Shown here in pieces: positions 49,959 through 61,092 of a stretch of DNA of 64,000 bases. The position numbers and the translations under genes were made by a program. Each line of letters starts with the position of its first letter. Position 1 is the stretch's first letter. The stretch is from assembly GCF_001625215.2 (NCBI RefSeq), contig NC_030381.2, positions 53,307,214 to 53,371,213 of the forward strand, in the 5' to 3' direction. This stretch comes from Daucus carota subsp. sativus (taxonomy: Eukaryota; Streptophyta; Magnoliopsida; Apiales; Apiaceae). The notes under the pieces were generated by a model, which did not search any database, was not told the origin of the DNA, and saw only the letters and a program-made list of their open reading frames with translations.

Positions 49959-50930
49959 TAGGGCTGCTCATGGGTTGTCCAACCCGTTCAAACCAACCCA
50001 ACCCAACCTTGAACTAGGCCGACTAACCCGACCCATTCCAAACCGTGGGTTAATTGGGTTGATTTTTGGTTGAGCCGTTTATAATGGGTTGGGTCGAAAT
50101 ATGACTTTTAAAAACCCTAAACCAACCCAACCCGGTCAAAATATATCTTTAACACTCTGATACTCCCTCCGTTTCTTTATTCTTTTCTCGTTTGATATGC
50201 CGGGACTGTTCATAACATGAGACTAATTACTAATTTACGTCTAATCTATAAGACTAAATATAGTCGTGAGTGATCTTGTTGGATTCGTATTCACGAGTAC
50301 TTTAATACAATGAAGTTTTTATATTTAATACTAATACAAAATTAATGATATTAAGGATCAAAAGTGTGTATTGGCAAACGTGCTAGAGAGAAACAGGAAA
50401 AGTAATAAGAGACGGAGGGAGTAGAATATTTTTGGTTGCTTACGGAACTATATTTACTTATTTGATGATAGAATGTGCAGTGAGTGTAGTGCAGTGTGCA
50501 GAAACAATTAGAAATAAAGCTTTATAGTTCAAATCAAACGACTCACATTGCTAGTTCCTATGATTATATATCATGGCGGAAACATGATTTTTAATAGTTA
50601 TTAGTGTATTAAGATTCTGCTGTCCACCTTAGTATGAAGAGAATATCTGCACTCTAAAAGCACCTGATATTTTGTATCGGTGCAGTGTCCTATGTTATTG
50701 CTAATTGTATACAACAAAATGGTGCAAAACATATTTTGGATTATGCTTATCTTGCAAATTTTTCAACCCGATCAACCCTACCCTAACCAACCCAACCCGT
50801 CATACAATTAGTAGGGTTGGGTTTCTAATTCTTTTTATGATTGATGGGTTAAATTTTTCTAACCCGTACTAAATGGGTTGGGTCGCTTGAATGGCCGAAA
50901 CCGGCCCAACCCAGCCCATGTGCAGCCCTA
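49959..50930. mobile_element. non-autonomous hAT transposon with 8-bp target duplication
   Basis: The 972-bp element begins TAGGGCTGCTCATGGG and ends CCCATGTGCAGCCCTA. CTTACGAT occurs directly on both sides (49951-49958 and 50931-50938); an 8-bp duplication is typical of hAT. Both subterminal regions are dense in AACCCAACCC and its inverse, as expected for transposase-binding repeats. No transposase frame is present, so it would need a helper. A Stowaway MITE is nested inside. Confidence 0.88.
50163..50421. mobile_element. Stowaway MITE nested in the hAT element
   Basis: The ends are CTCCCTCCGTTTCTTTATTC and AATAAGAGACGGAGGGAG, with TA on both sides. Its position inside the hAT element shows that the hAT inserted first. 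Confidence 0.85.
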
Positions 50931-51421
50931 CTTACGATCATCAATAGCTATGGATCACGACCCTCCTCTAATCAAATAAAAGACTTTTTGGTATGAAGTA
51001 ACCGCTCTCCTTCGATATTATATTTCAATATAATTTATTAACGTGAAAATATTATGACAAAAGGATAAAAAACAATAAGCTTAAAAAATTTCAATATATT
51101 TTAAATATTTCCGAAAAAGTTAAATTCGTTACATAACAAGCCGAATTTCACCTATAAGTTTGTCACGGGGAAAGCCAATACGGGCCCAAACCACAAATAG
51201 CATAAACACCAAAGTGGGCCAAAACAATTTATAAAATACAAACATGGGACGACCTGGTCGACATCATGGTACAAGCCCATACCAATCTAGAACAGATACT
51301 ACGTAGGATTCACTGTTAGTGGGGATAACGTATATATATTCTGGACCAGACAGCATTCCCTCAGTTGAGTTACATATAATATATACATACATTCTCAAAT
51401 CTTGTTTTTATTACATGTACA

Positions 51422-54400
51422 ATGGTGGGTTGTTTTTCAATGTCTTCAAGCCTGCCAAGTGTTTGTGTAAATTCTTGTTTTAATCCTTCTCGTAGACTTG
51501 CTCTTTTCACTCTTACCACTGGTATGTATTCTTTGTTTTCTCAAATCTTTGCTCACATTCACATTATCACATATATTTGATTTGATTAGTATATTGCTAG
51601 AAATGTTTTGTGGGAATTTTGGTGATAAATATATTGAATAATCATGATGTACTCTCAATTGTGCTTGTTAGTAGCCAGTACGGTTAGAATATAATACGAT
51701 CCTGATAAGTTTTTATTAAAAATATATTGATCGTGGTAATGCCTCCCATTTTAGGGTAGACCCTTCACTCGAAAACCCATTCCGTATTTGGATTTGGAGA
51801 GTGGATAACCAGACTCTAGAGTAGATCTTTGAGGTGTCCGAAGTGTCCTTACAATAAAATGAAATATAGGGGTACCTTTTCAAATTTATTTGTTCCCCCA
51901 AAATTTGTCAAGGAACCAGTTACTCTAAAACCTCAAGGTGTTGGAGAATGACCCTTTCCATGATCTATATTCTAACATTCCCCCTCACTCGAGAGCCCAT
52001 TTATGGGTCGAAGAGTGGATCACGGGCGCTCATCTTTGGAGCATTAATTTGCCATTCGTGCCACTATAAATTGTGAGAATATTGGGGGTGGCAGGGATTG
52101 AACTCGAGTCCTCCGCCAACCTGGCTCTGATACCATGTCAAGGAACCAGTTACTCTAAAACCTCAAGGTGTTGGAGAATGACCCTTTCCATGATCTATAT
52201 TCTAACAAAATTAAATTCATGTATCAGTCTCTGTTCCAAAAAATAGAACTCGGCGTCTCTTATTGAAAAGCTCTGATACCATGTTAAGGGGGTGTATTCG
52301 ATTGAGATTTTAATGGATTGTTTTTAGTTCATGGATTTTAATGGATTGTGTGTGATTTTGATTTTGTGCGGATTCTTGATAAAATGTCGCAGAGTTTATA
52401 GGATTTAAGCACAATGCTTCAAAATCCCATTGATTTTGGTGGGATTTCAAAAAACTTAAGATACACTGAAGAATGCCACAAAATCCTTTATTTTATGAAA
52501 TCCAAAAAAATCCATCAGCATTTGAATACCTTCAGATTTTAATGGATTTTAAACCATCCCAATTGAATACCATCGGATTTTAAAGCATAATTTAAAATCC
52601 CAACTGAATACCACCAGATTTTGTTGCATAATTTAAAATCCCAATCGAATACCTCAAGATTTTAATGGATTTCAAACAATCCCAATCGAATACCCTTGGA
52701 TTTCATAAATGAAAAAAAATGCTTTAAAATCCCAATCCAATACACCCCTCTAAGTTACTAACTAGTATATGCGAATCGTAAGGTGTTAGGACTTAGGAGG
52801 AGTTAGAACTAATTATTATGTAAGTTATGCTCGTGCTGTAATGGTAATGTTACACCTTAAGGGCCTGATAAAATTTTCTTTCAGTGTTTTTTATAGGTAT
52901 CATTTACATTGGATTATTTGTTGTATTAACAAACGAGCAAGGTAAAATATTAATGTGATTTGAAACACTTGTTCTTAAAACTTTCACGATTTTCAATAAA
53001 ATATGTTATATGTGTTAATTTACTTTTAATTGTATATTGTTAGCAGATGTAAATTAGCTTCTTGTAGCAGTACTTGATTAGCTCTTATTGAAATTTCAGC
53101 TATACCTCAGTCACCTTTTTTTGGTGCAAAAGAATTTACATGGCTACGAGCAGATGGAAATACAGTAGAGACTGCCACTGCATTAGTAATGCCATCTGTA
53201 GCTGATGAGAAACTGTTAGATTGGGTCAAAAATGACAAAAGAAGAATGTTACATGCTGTTTATCGTGTTGGGAATTTGGACAAGACTATAAAGTATGTTC
53301 TATATAATTGTCCCTCCATTCCACAAAAATTGAGTTTAATTTGCAATTTGTATTTTTTCTGGAAGGTTGCTAGCTCCCGTTCACTTTAGGGCAGTTTACA
53401 ATAATACAATGTATTCAGGTTTAATATCATAAACGCATCTCTATGGTCCTTATCAATACTCCGTTGGAAGTTTTTAACGAGGTCAACATGTCCTAACATG
53501 TACAAAATTTTCAAGTCTAATTTTTTTTTCTTGCAAAACTAAGGGACTCTAATAACCTTATTTAATTAGAGGCACAACACTAATATATTTGATCTGTCTA
53601 TCAAGCGCTTACTATATTGAAATCATAGATTCTATACTGAATGCTTGGGGATGAAGCTTTTGAGAAAACGTGACATACCAGAGGAAGGATATAGTAATGC
53701 TTTTCTTGGATACGGGCCTGAGGAGTCTAACTTTTCCCTTGAACTTACATACAGTAAGTTGTCAGAATATTTAACATCTTGTTCAATAAAATTTGTCTTG
53801 ATATCTTATTTTCTAGTAAAAACCTTGAGTGAGAGTTCCAATGCTTCCCTTAAATTGTTTATTTCATCCATTAGCCTATATTTAATATGCTTGCAATCAT
53901 TTGTTGCAGATTATGGTGTTAACAAGTATGACATTGGAACTGGTTTTGGACACTTTGGTCTAGCAGTTGAAGATGTAAGTTAGCTTTGTTAAATATCTAT
54001 TCAAACCTTTTTGTAAAACAGGTGCACTACATAAGATCTTTTTTTGTGTGTGTGGGCTAAATAAGATCTTTTCTTTAAAGTATTGTACTATAGATTACCA
54101 CCCACTCATCTATACTATACTATAAAAAGCCAACATACGTATAATTTGTAGTCGTACAAAATTTTGGTTTGGTACTCTCCTCTAAAACTAAAAGTCTACA
54201 ACATGTAGATAGCTATTAAACAGTTTCATATACTAAAAACACTCCTTATGTATATTAATATCTTTTTAAATATAATTTATAATTAGTTGAAAAAGATGAA
54301 ACTACTGTTAATAACATATATTAATATTAAAAAAAAATTATAGATAAATGTATAACTAATTATAAATATACAATTTTGAATATCTTTTGTCTAAAATACA

Positions 54401-57306
54401 TATAAATAATTAGAGACGCTACTTTTTAATAATAACGTATTCTACTCGAAATTTAACTCTAACGTGTTCTATTTCATTACAAACACGAACCATTACGTAA
54501 CATATGAAGATATATGAAATATGAAAATTTTGATTTAAAATTAATTGAATAATAAACTATCACATATTAATATCAGAAAAATAATTATAGATAGATAATA
54601 AATTGTGAAAGTTAAATTTCCGTTAGAAGATATAATCAGTTGGTTAATATAATTTAACTAAAATCCAAATTATTAATACTAAAATACTAATAAAATGGTG
54701 TTAAGATTTAAATTATAATTAATAAATTACGAGTTATATAAGCGCCCGTGCTTTGCACGAGTTAAAGGCTAGTGTTCTATAACAAGCTAAAATTGTCTTT
54801 TTGTTACTGGCAACTCCTACCATTCCAGAGTTCATTCTTTACATTCATAAGCTCCAACAAAGACAAATATTGGACATGATATCATTTTTGACTTATAAGG
54901 AGGTTTCTATGAGATCAACGTTCTATGTCCTACTGCCATCGGCATGTATGGTACCATAAAGAATTGAAGCAACAAGCTTTTGACAGACAAATTGGCTTTT
55001 CGAAATCTTAAGCTCTTGTCTAATTATGTACCTGTGTAAAAATATGTTATTGTAGATTGTGTGCAATAGAATAGGATATACTATGTTGGATTGGGCAGCC
55101 TAGTTCCACTGTTCAATTCGTTTGTATAAACTTAAAAATATGTTACTCTCTGCATCATTTGTTAAGATAGTGGCTCTGGTTAATCATTGAATTAGAATAG
55201 TTTGTAATTTTTGATGTAATTTTGGCTCATGGAGTGATACGCATCATTATGACATGATGGTTCATATGTTTCTCATGAATCCATGCTTTGGTTTCAACAC
55301 CCAGGTTGCTAAGACAGTGGCTCTGATAAAACAAAAGGGGGGAAAAGTAACTAGGGAACCTGGCCCTGTTGAAGGTGGCAGTACAAAAATTGCTGTCGTT
55401 GAGGATCCTGATGGCTATAAGTTTGAGCTTTTGGAGAGGGCACCCACCGTGGAGCCCCTATGCCAAGTTATGCTACGAGTAGGAGATCTTGATCGGGCAA
55501 TAAATTTCTACAAAAAGGTATATAAGCTCATGATACTATCTTTGCAATTTGAACCGTATTTTTGTTGCATATTTGCATGCTTTAGCTAAAAGTTTGGATC
55601 CATTTCTATCTTTAACTGAAGGCATTTGGCATGGAACTTCTTCGGAAAAGAGACAACCCTGAGTACAAGGTTGGTTCTTTGAAATTTTATCCTTTGTTCT
55701 TGGCAAGTGAGCTATAAATATGTTTTCATTCTCATTTTTTCTTCATGCAACCTTGTGACTTCCAGATTTGTTTGCTCTAAAAAGCAAATATGAAAAATGT
55801 TAGCAATGAATGTCTTTGGATGCATCAAGTAAATTTTATAGTGAGGAGAAACCCTAAAACAAATGATAGTTTAGGAATTGCACAGACAAATCCCTCTGCT
55901 ATACAAGATAGTTCTTCTACAAGTGGTTTGTCGTGTGAAAGGGCTGTTTTGTAATTCTACCTGTCTAATAATGGATTTGTTAACAAATATAATAGTTCAA
56001 CGTTTCTCTTGGAAGGTTTTTGGAGGCCTTAAAGGCCTAAGTTCAACTCCATCAGAGTCGTAACCTTGCTTTCTCTATATATATCACACTAAAGCATGCA
56101 TATTTGTGTTTTGTTCAAAGTTTCTATTAGCATTTCAGTTTGTTGTTCAGAATTATGAGTATTGTTTAAAGGTTGTTTAAATTGTTCTTATGTTCTTGTG
56201 TTCGCAATACTCTCCAGAACACAGTTGCAATAATGGGTTATGGACCAGAAGATAAAAGCACAGTTCTCGAACTGACGTATAATTATGGCATCACAGAATA
56301 TGATAAGGGGAATGGTTATGCCCAGGTGAAATTTTGATACCTATTTAGCAAATCTGGACAGAATACTTAATCATATACTTCAGATTCTTCTCTCCATGAA
56401 AGTGCACGGCTGCACGCTATACTGGTAATTACAGCAACCCTTGTTTTGTTAAATTTCAGATTGCAGTAGGCACTGACGATGTCTATAAGACTGCTGAGGT
56501 GATTAAAAAATTTGGTGGAGTTATCATTCTAGAGCCAGGACCCTTGCCGATCCTAAACACCAAGATCACAGCCTGCTTGGATCCAGATGGCTGGAAATCG
56601 GTATTTCTATAACCAAAAACTCTATTTCACTTGATCTCCTTATTTTTTGATACATGATGAAACTGCAAAAAACCACCATCTATTAGGGGGACTTCTCCCA
56701 CTCCAATGTTTTGTTTCTTTTTGTCTGTGTTTGGGTAGAGAGGTGCAACCTTAGTGAATGCTACCATTAAGAAGTGAAGAAATGGTCTGGAACTTTTGGA
56801 GGCCAGTTAGTAAACTTGATTTTGACCAAGGAACAGGCTATAAGCAACTATACTGTTCGAAGCTTTATGCTGAGCTTTGAAGCTGTAGTTGTAGATAACT
56901 AAGAGAAAGTTAATTTTTATAGTGTCTAAATAATGTTTTAGTCATGTGAAGATAATCCAATGTCTCTATCAATAACATATATTTCTTTATCATTTTATTG
57001 ATAAAGTTTTTCCATAAATTTCATGCCCTAGTTAACCCTGATTTAAGATTGATATTCCACAGAGTGGATTTATAGGCGTGAGACATGTTCAATGCTAAAC
57101 AGATCATTCATGATTTAAGCTATAAGAACTTGTTTTTGTTTTGAAACTAACTATAAAAACTTGCCTTTAAAAAGTAATATTTGACGAATGCTTTACAATA
57201 TTGAATCTCTGTTAGAATGTTTGAATAACTTTTTATGCTTTTGCTTCTTTTTTTGTTTTTGCAGGTCTTTGTTGATAATGTTGATCTTGCAAAGGAACTA
57301 GCATGA
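51422..57306 (+). CDS. glyoxalase I (lactoylglutathione lyase), plastid-type, two-domain
   Basis: It isomerises the methylglyoxal-glutathione hemithioacetal to S-lactoylglutathione, the first step of methylglyoxal detoxification. Nine exons join in frame: 51422-51521, 53100-53292, 53629-53753, 53910-53974, 55305-55517, 55622-55669, 56218-56325, 56460-56600 and 57265-57306, giving 344 residues. The Ser/Cys/Arg-rich first 34 residues look like a transit peptide. Domain 1 (about 83-206) has the likely metal ligands His85, Glu136, His154 and Glu202 in [20 protein letters not shown] and GYKFELLER. Domain 2 (about 213-340) carries Gln at the first position (LCQVMLRVG) and YAQ at the His154 position. 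One active and one degenerate domain is usual for plant long glyoxalases; such forms are often Ni-dependent. The sequence is closest to the At1g67280 type from memory. Introns 1 and 4 are swollen by transposons. Confidence 0.94.
51906..52207 (-). mobile_element. TRIM (miniature LTR retroelement) in glyoxalase intron 1
   Basis: Two identical 72-bp LTRs (51906-51977 and 52136-52207) run, on the minus strand, from TGTTAGAATATAG to CCTTGACA. Next to the 5' LTR is TGGTATCAGAGCC, the initiator-tRNA-Met primer-binding site. A purine tract GAGTGAGGGGGAA ends at the 3' LTR. AAATT flanks both ends as a 5-bp target duplication. The 158-bp interior codes for nothing, so it must have been mobilised in trans. 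It is inserted antisense to the glyoxalase gene. Confidence 0.93.
52220..52287 (-). mobile_element. fragment of a second LTR element with primer-binding site
   Basis: On the minus strand TTAACATGGTATCAGAGC is an LTR end joined to an initiator-tRNA-Met primer site, as in the TRIM just upstream, but the adjoining sequence differs. The Tourist-like MITE at 52288 begins inside the LTR end and splits it; the sequence after the MITE (52754 onward) probably continues the LTR. I could not find the second LTR. Confidence 0.55.
52288..52750. mobile_element. Tourist-like MITE, copy 3, with TAA target duplication
   Basis: It begins GGGGGTGTATTCGATTGAGA and ends CCAATCCAATACACCCCTC; TAA sits on both sides. 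It is the same family as the copies at 12738 and 21571. It lies in glyoxalase intron 1 and interrupts an older LTR fragment. Confidence 0.85.
54109..54772 (+). mobile_element. non-autonomous Helitron in glyoxalase intron 4
   Basis: The 664-bp element begins TCTATACTATACTATAAAAA and ends in a CCCGTGC-TTT-GCACGAG hairpin followed by TTAAAGG and CTAG. It sits between a host A (54108) and T (54773), the standard Helitron target. There are no terminal inverted repeats and no target duplication, and it encodes no Rep/helicase. The 5' TC, the 3' hairpin and the CTRR end all fit rolling-circle transposons. Confidence 0.85.
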
Positions 57307-58813
57307 AAGGCATCATTATCTTTGTTGCTGATGTATAATTTGACCAAATCAATTGAGAGAAGAATCATTGACCAATTTGTGAAAGCTAATCTATAATCCT
57401 TTTCTTTTAAATCCACCCAATCAGTAGATGTCTTAACATTACCTTTTCAAAAATTCTAATATATTTAATATCACTTTTCTTTTCGCAATGCAGCAACTAC
57501 TTGTTACTGTACGTTTGTCATTCAAAATATGCATGTCATTTGAATATCTTCAGAATTGGAGTATGTAGTTACCTGATTTTATTTCTTATACCATAGTGTA
57601 GCATTTTTTCTAGAAATTTTTATGGGCACAGCAATCTAACATGTTCTAGATCCCCTTGATCGATAGCAATGTGTCCCCTATATTTTTCCTTTTAAAACTG
57701 TTTGTACAAAGTAAGCTCTTTGCTCAATCCGTCCACCCTTTCCCTTGTTGGCTATGCTGAGATTTCGTAGTAGACTGAAGACTGCAACTGCAGGCACAAT
57801 ATGTTTGATTCAGATGTAACCGAGGTACAAGATCAGTTGTCATAAATAAATACTTTCTTTATGTTTTTCTTAGCCTTATTTTTCTTTGTGAATGTTCCTG
57901 CCATTTGCTTGCTTTTCATTTTTGCAGTCACCTGTTTATCGTCCTAATTTGTGTAGGTCTTGTAGTGATAACAAAGGGATATGACATTGACAACATGTGA
58001 ATTCTCCCATCATATGAAAATAAGATTTAGCAGGCTCTTATAATTGAACAGGAGTTGTTCTTTCTGTTCCATTTATCTACTTATTTAGATAGGGTCCTGT
58101 ATGGTTTTACCTGCCCATTCACGTTATGTTAAAAGTGGCTTCTTTGCGAAGAAGATCCCAGCATTATGTCTCTGCTAATATACTACTTTAACATAATGGC
58201 CTTTGCTCGCGTGGTTCTGATAATCCACCTCTCTTAGAAACAAAGTTTGATGCAGATAAATAATTTGAGTCTTTGCATCCATTTACCTTCGAGTAGAGAA
58301 ACAGTTGCAGTTCCCTTCTAAAGTCTTGCTCTTACCCTTGGTGAAGCAGCTTCACTAAGGGCTGCATTTATAATTCTCATGGGATTCTAATTCTGGAAAT
58401 GGGGTATTTGCTATTACTGATTATTTATAGGAAATTTGGTAGTTGAAACGTTCATACGTTGCGCACTGCAGCTAGAATGTTCATACATTGAGGACTGTAG
58501 ATATAATGTATATATAGCATTATGAAGTGAATTTACTTAACTCCCATATGCTTCGAGACGAGTTTGGAGCTCTCTGCTAAAAGTTTTCTTTTCGTTAAGT
58601 AGTAATAATTGTAGCAACTGGCTCCATTAGAAAGAGGACTACTCTGAGCACAGACCAGAAATGAAGTTGACAGAGTATGCTATCTATATGCACTAGACAC
58701 CTGAAATCCAACTAGTAACAACTAACAACCTGCTTAGAACAGTCAGCCTTAAAGAGTCAGGTCCCTTGGAAGCGTCCTTTGGAAATGGTGGTTCAGGAAG
58801 ATTTATCTCTCAA
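57307..58813. other. region downstream of glyoxalase I
   Basis: No coding potential is recognised. The glyoxalase 3' untranslated region occupies the beginning. The composition is more even (less AT-rich, few repeats) than most intergenic parts of the window, but I could not assemble exons. Confidence 0.45.
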
Positions 58814-58814
58814 C

Positions 58815-59349
58815 CTATGTTACCCGGACTCAGTGGCGGATACAGGATTTAGTATATGGTGTGTCACACATTTTATCGAACATCTTGCAGCCTCTATTTT
58901 TTTTATATTTAAATTGTGATTTCTAAAAATCTCAAACTATAAGTATAATAGAGGAGAATTTTGGAGATAAATCATATCAAGAACCTAAAGTTTTAGAGTG
59001 AAAAATTAAATTCATGAAAAAGCTCGAACATTTGACTGAAACAGTGTAAGGATTTAAGTACAAGATGTATACACAAATACACATACAAATGTAAAAAAAA
59101 AAAAAAAAAACTTTTTTAAAAATAATGGTAGGTCACTTGCCCTACCTTTATCAATGGTGCATCCGCCACTGCCCGGACTCGACCAAAAGTATTAACATGG
59201 ATATGCGTTTGAGTGTCGGACTCGGTAATAATTTAAAAACTTTACATGTTTTTGGTTTAAAATAAGTATTAGAGTGTTCATATTCAAGTCCAAGTGTCGA
59301 GTGTTCGACACAAGTGTTCGAGATAAAACGAAGAGTCCAGATAACATAG
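58815..59349. mobile_element. inverted-repeat element split by a hAT insertion
   Basis: The left end CTATGTTACCCGGACTC matches, inverted, the right end GAGTCCAGATAACATAG (CTATGTTATCTGGACTC). The words GTGTCGGACTCGG and GTGTCGAGTGTTCGACAC fill the interior. The left terminal repeat is interrupted by the hAT element at 58831. It is a MITE-like element of uncertain superfamily. Confidence 0.55.
58831..59171. mobile_element. hAT-type MITE with 8-bp target duplication
   Basis: The 341-bp element begins CAGTGGCGGATACAGG and ends GGTGCATCCGCCACTG. CCCGGACT lies directly on both sides (58823-58830 and 59172-59179). There is no coding capacity; an A run of about 18 lies near the right side. The related word CAGTAGCGGATCCAGA near 23525 suggests a decayed second copy. 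Confidence 0.85.
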
Positions 59350-59699
59350 CTCTGAACCCCCTGTTTAACCTGTCAGACAAATCACATCAGCACTTGGAAT
59401 TAGAAGCTGTTGTCTGAAGATTTCCTTCTTATGTGACTCACTTTTCCACTTATGTGTGCTTAAGAAGTAATTCAATGTCTCAATTTATCACTGACGTAAC
59501 TGTTTTCAGAACTCGTGAGCTGCAAATAGTGCAGCCTGCATTGCATCATTACTAAACTGTAAGGTTTCGACAGGGCCACAACAATCCTTGACTGTTCTCG
59601 GCACCGTCACCTATGTTACTCCGACTCAGGTACAGACTGTCGAGCCTGTCACCCGATGATTGCATTTAGATTAACTGTTGGCTTCTTGTATTTTGTCTT

Positions 59700-59905
59700 C
59701 AGAGAATTTTCGCTGATTTTCCGAGAGAACTTGTCGATTTCGTTATACTTCTTGACGAGATTTCCAAGCTGAACGGTTCACGAATAAGGCTGCAGCTTGC
59801 AGGACATGAACAAAGTTTAAACGGGGTGGGATATATTATTTTCTCGTTTTTATCATTGGTAGCCGTGGCCTGTAGAGTAAAAACAAGATTGCAAAATTCA
59901 TGAAA
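59700..59905 (+). other. exon-like open segment ending in a hydrophobic stretch
   Basis: After TTGTCTTCAG (a good splice acceptor) a frame stays open for about 67 codons. It includes FADFPRELVDFVILLDEISK, then an amphipathic part with LQLAGHEQSLN and a hydrophobic run GYIIFSFLSLVAVACRV, ending RVKTRLQNS and TGA. A coiled-coil-like helix followed by a C-terminal membrane helix would fit a tail-anchored protein. I find no upstream exon and do not recognise the family. It may be a gene remnant or chance. Confidence 0.3.
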
Positions 59906-59976
59906 CGTGTAAAATATAACACACTTGTAAAATTCATGAATCATGTACTCCTATATTTTAATTATTTGTATGTGTA

Positions 59977-60203
59977 TATTCATTCCGTCCATTTTTGACT
60001 TTCAACAATCAGATTGATCATTTTTTTTTTATCAAAAATTAAGATTTTTCTTTATTATTTTAAAAAACTGAAAATTATATATATTTAATAATCATATATT
60101 TTTTAATATTTTTATAATTATATAATATATAAAATTTCGTCAAATTTTGGTTGATTTGATCTTTCAAAGTTAAAAACTAGACAAATAAAAAGGGACGGAC
60201 ATA
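59977..60203. mobile_element. diverged Stowaway/mariner-like MITE
   Basis: The left end CATTCCGTCCATTTTTGACT and the inverted right end ATGTCCGTCCCTTTTTATTT are recognisably related to the Stowaway terminus. The interior is AT-rich and non-coding. The boundaries are approximate. Confidence 0.55.
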
Positions 60204-60487
60204 GATTTTTTTTCAAAATGTTATAACCATGTCATACATAACGAAACTAGATGTAGAAAAAAATGAACTCAAATCATACAGTTTTCTAGATTTAAATTTC
60301 GAATCTGGAAATTGAGATAAACTTGATTGTCCCACAAGCAATTAAACAATGCACAAGATAAATACACACGTTCGTTTGCAGAGCAAAGATACAAAAGCTG
60401 AGAGCCTGCCCGTGCTGAAATTTGGATGGTTCTCATTTCCAAAGACTAAACTTTGTTGTTTTCACTTAAGTAACATTATGTTTAATA

Positions 60488-60721
60488 CTCCTTCCGTTCC
60501 TAAATAGTAGTCGTTTTGACTTTTTACACGTATTTTGAGGTGTAATAAAAACATATTTCTACATGTTATTTTTCAAATTTTCTTTTTTTAATAAAAATAT
60601 AGATGTCAAACTTTTATTCAGAAAAACAAAATTTAAAAAATAATATGTAGAAGTATATTTTTTGGACACCTCAAATTACGTGCACAAAATCAAAGCTACT
60701 ATTATTTAGGAACGAAGGAAG
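60488..60721. mobile_element. Stowaway-like MITE
   Basis: The left end CTCCTTCCGTTCCTAAATAG and the inverted right end CTTCCTTCGTTCCTAAATAA match over most of 20 bp; TA lies on both sides. It ends about 370 bp upstream of the NPF start codon. Confidence 0.82.
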
Positions 60722-61092
60722 TACGACATGTTTACCAAACATACTTCCCTTCATTTTTTTTTGTTAATTTAAATTCGATGTCCGGACCAGTTTTCGTGCA
60801 TCTCAACTGATCGGTAGAACTCATACCCACCGAATATGATAAACCACTTGTTTTTCTCTAAAGTCACAGTCTCAATCAATTCGGACACCAGGTGATTACA
60901 TACTTCTCTTCTTTATGTCCTTTTCAAACTTAATTCATACTTAATTTTCATTAATAGCAAAATTATTTTACACTTTTTGAAAATATCATAGTCCACTCAA
61001 AGCTGCATCAACACTGCCCCACTGAAAATGGTGCCCTGCAGCATAGGTTTTGCAGTCCCTTTAAAAGACATAGATAACTCAACTTTTTTCAG

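Noticed and set aside
52123-52135. Sequence complementary to initiator tRNA-Met
   Set aside because: It is not a tRNA gene; it is the primer-binding site of the TRIM element, with the LTR adjoining.
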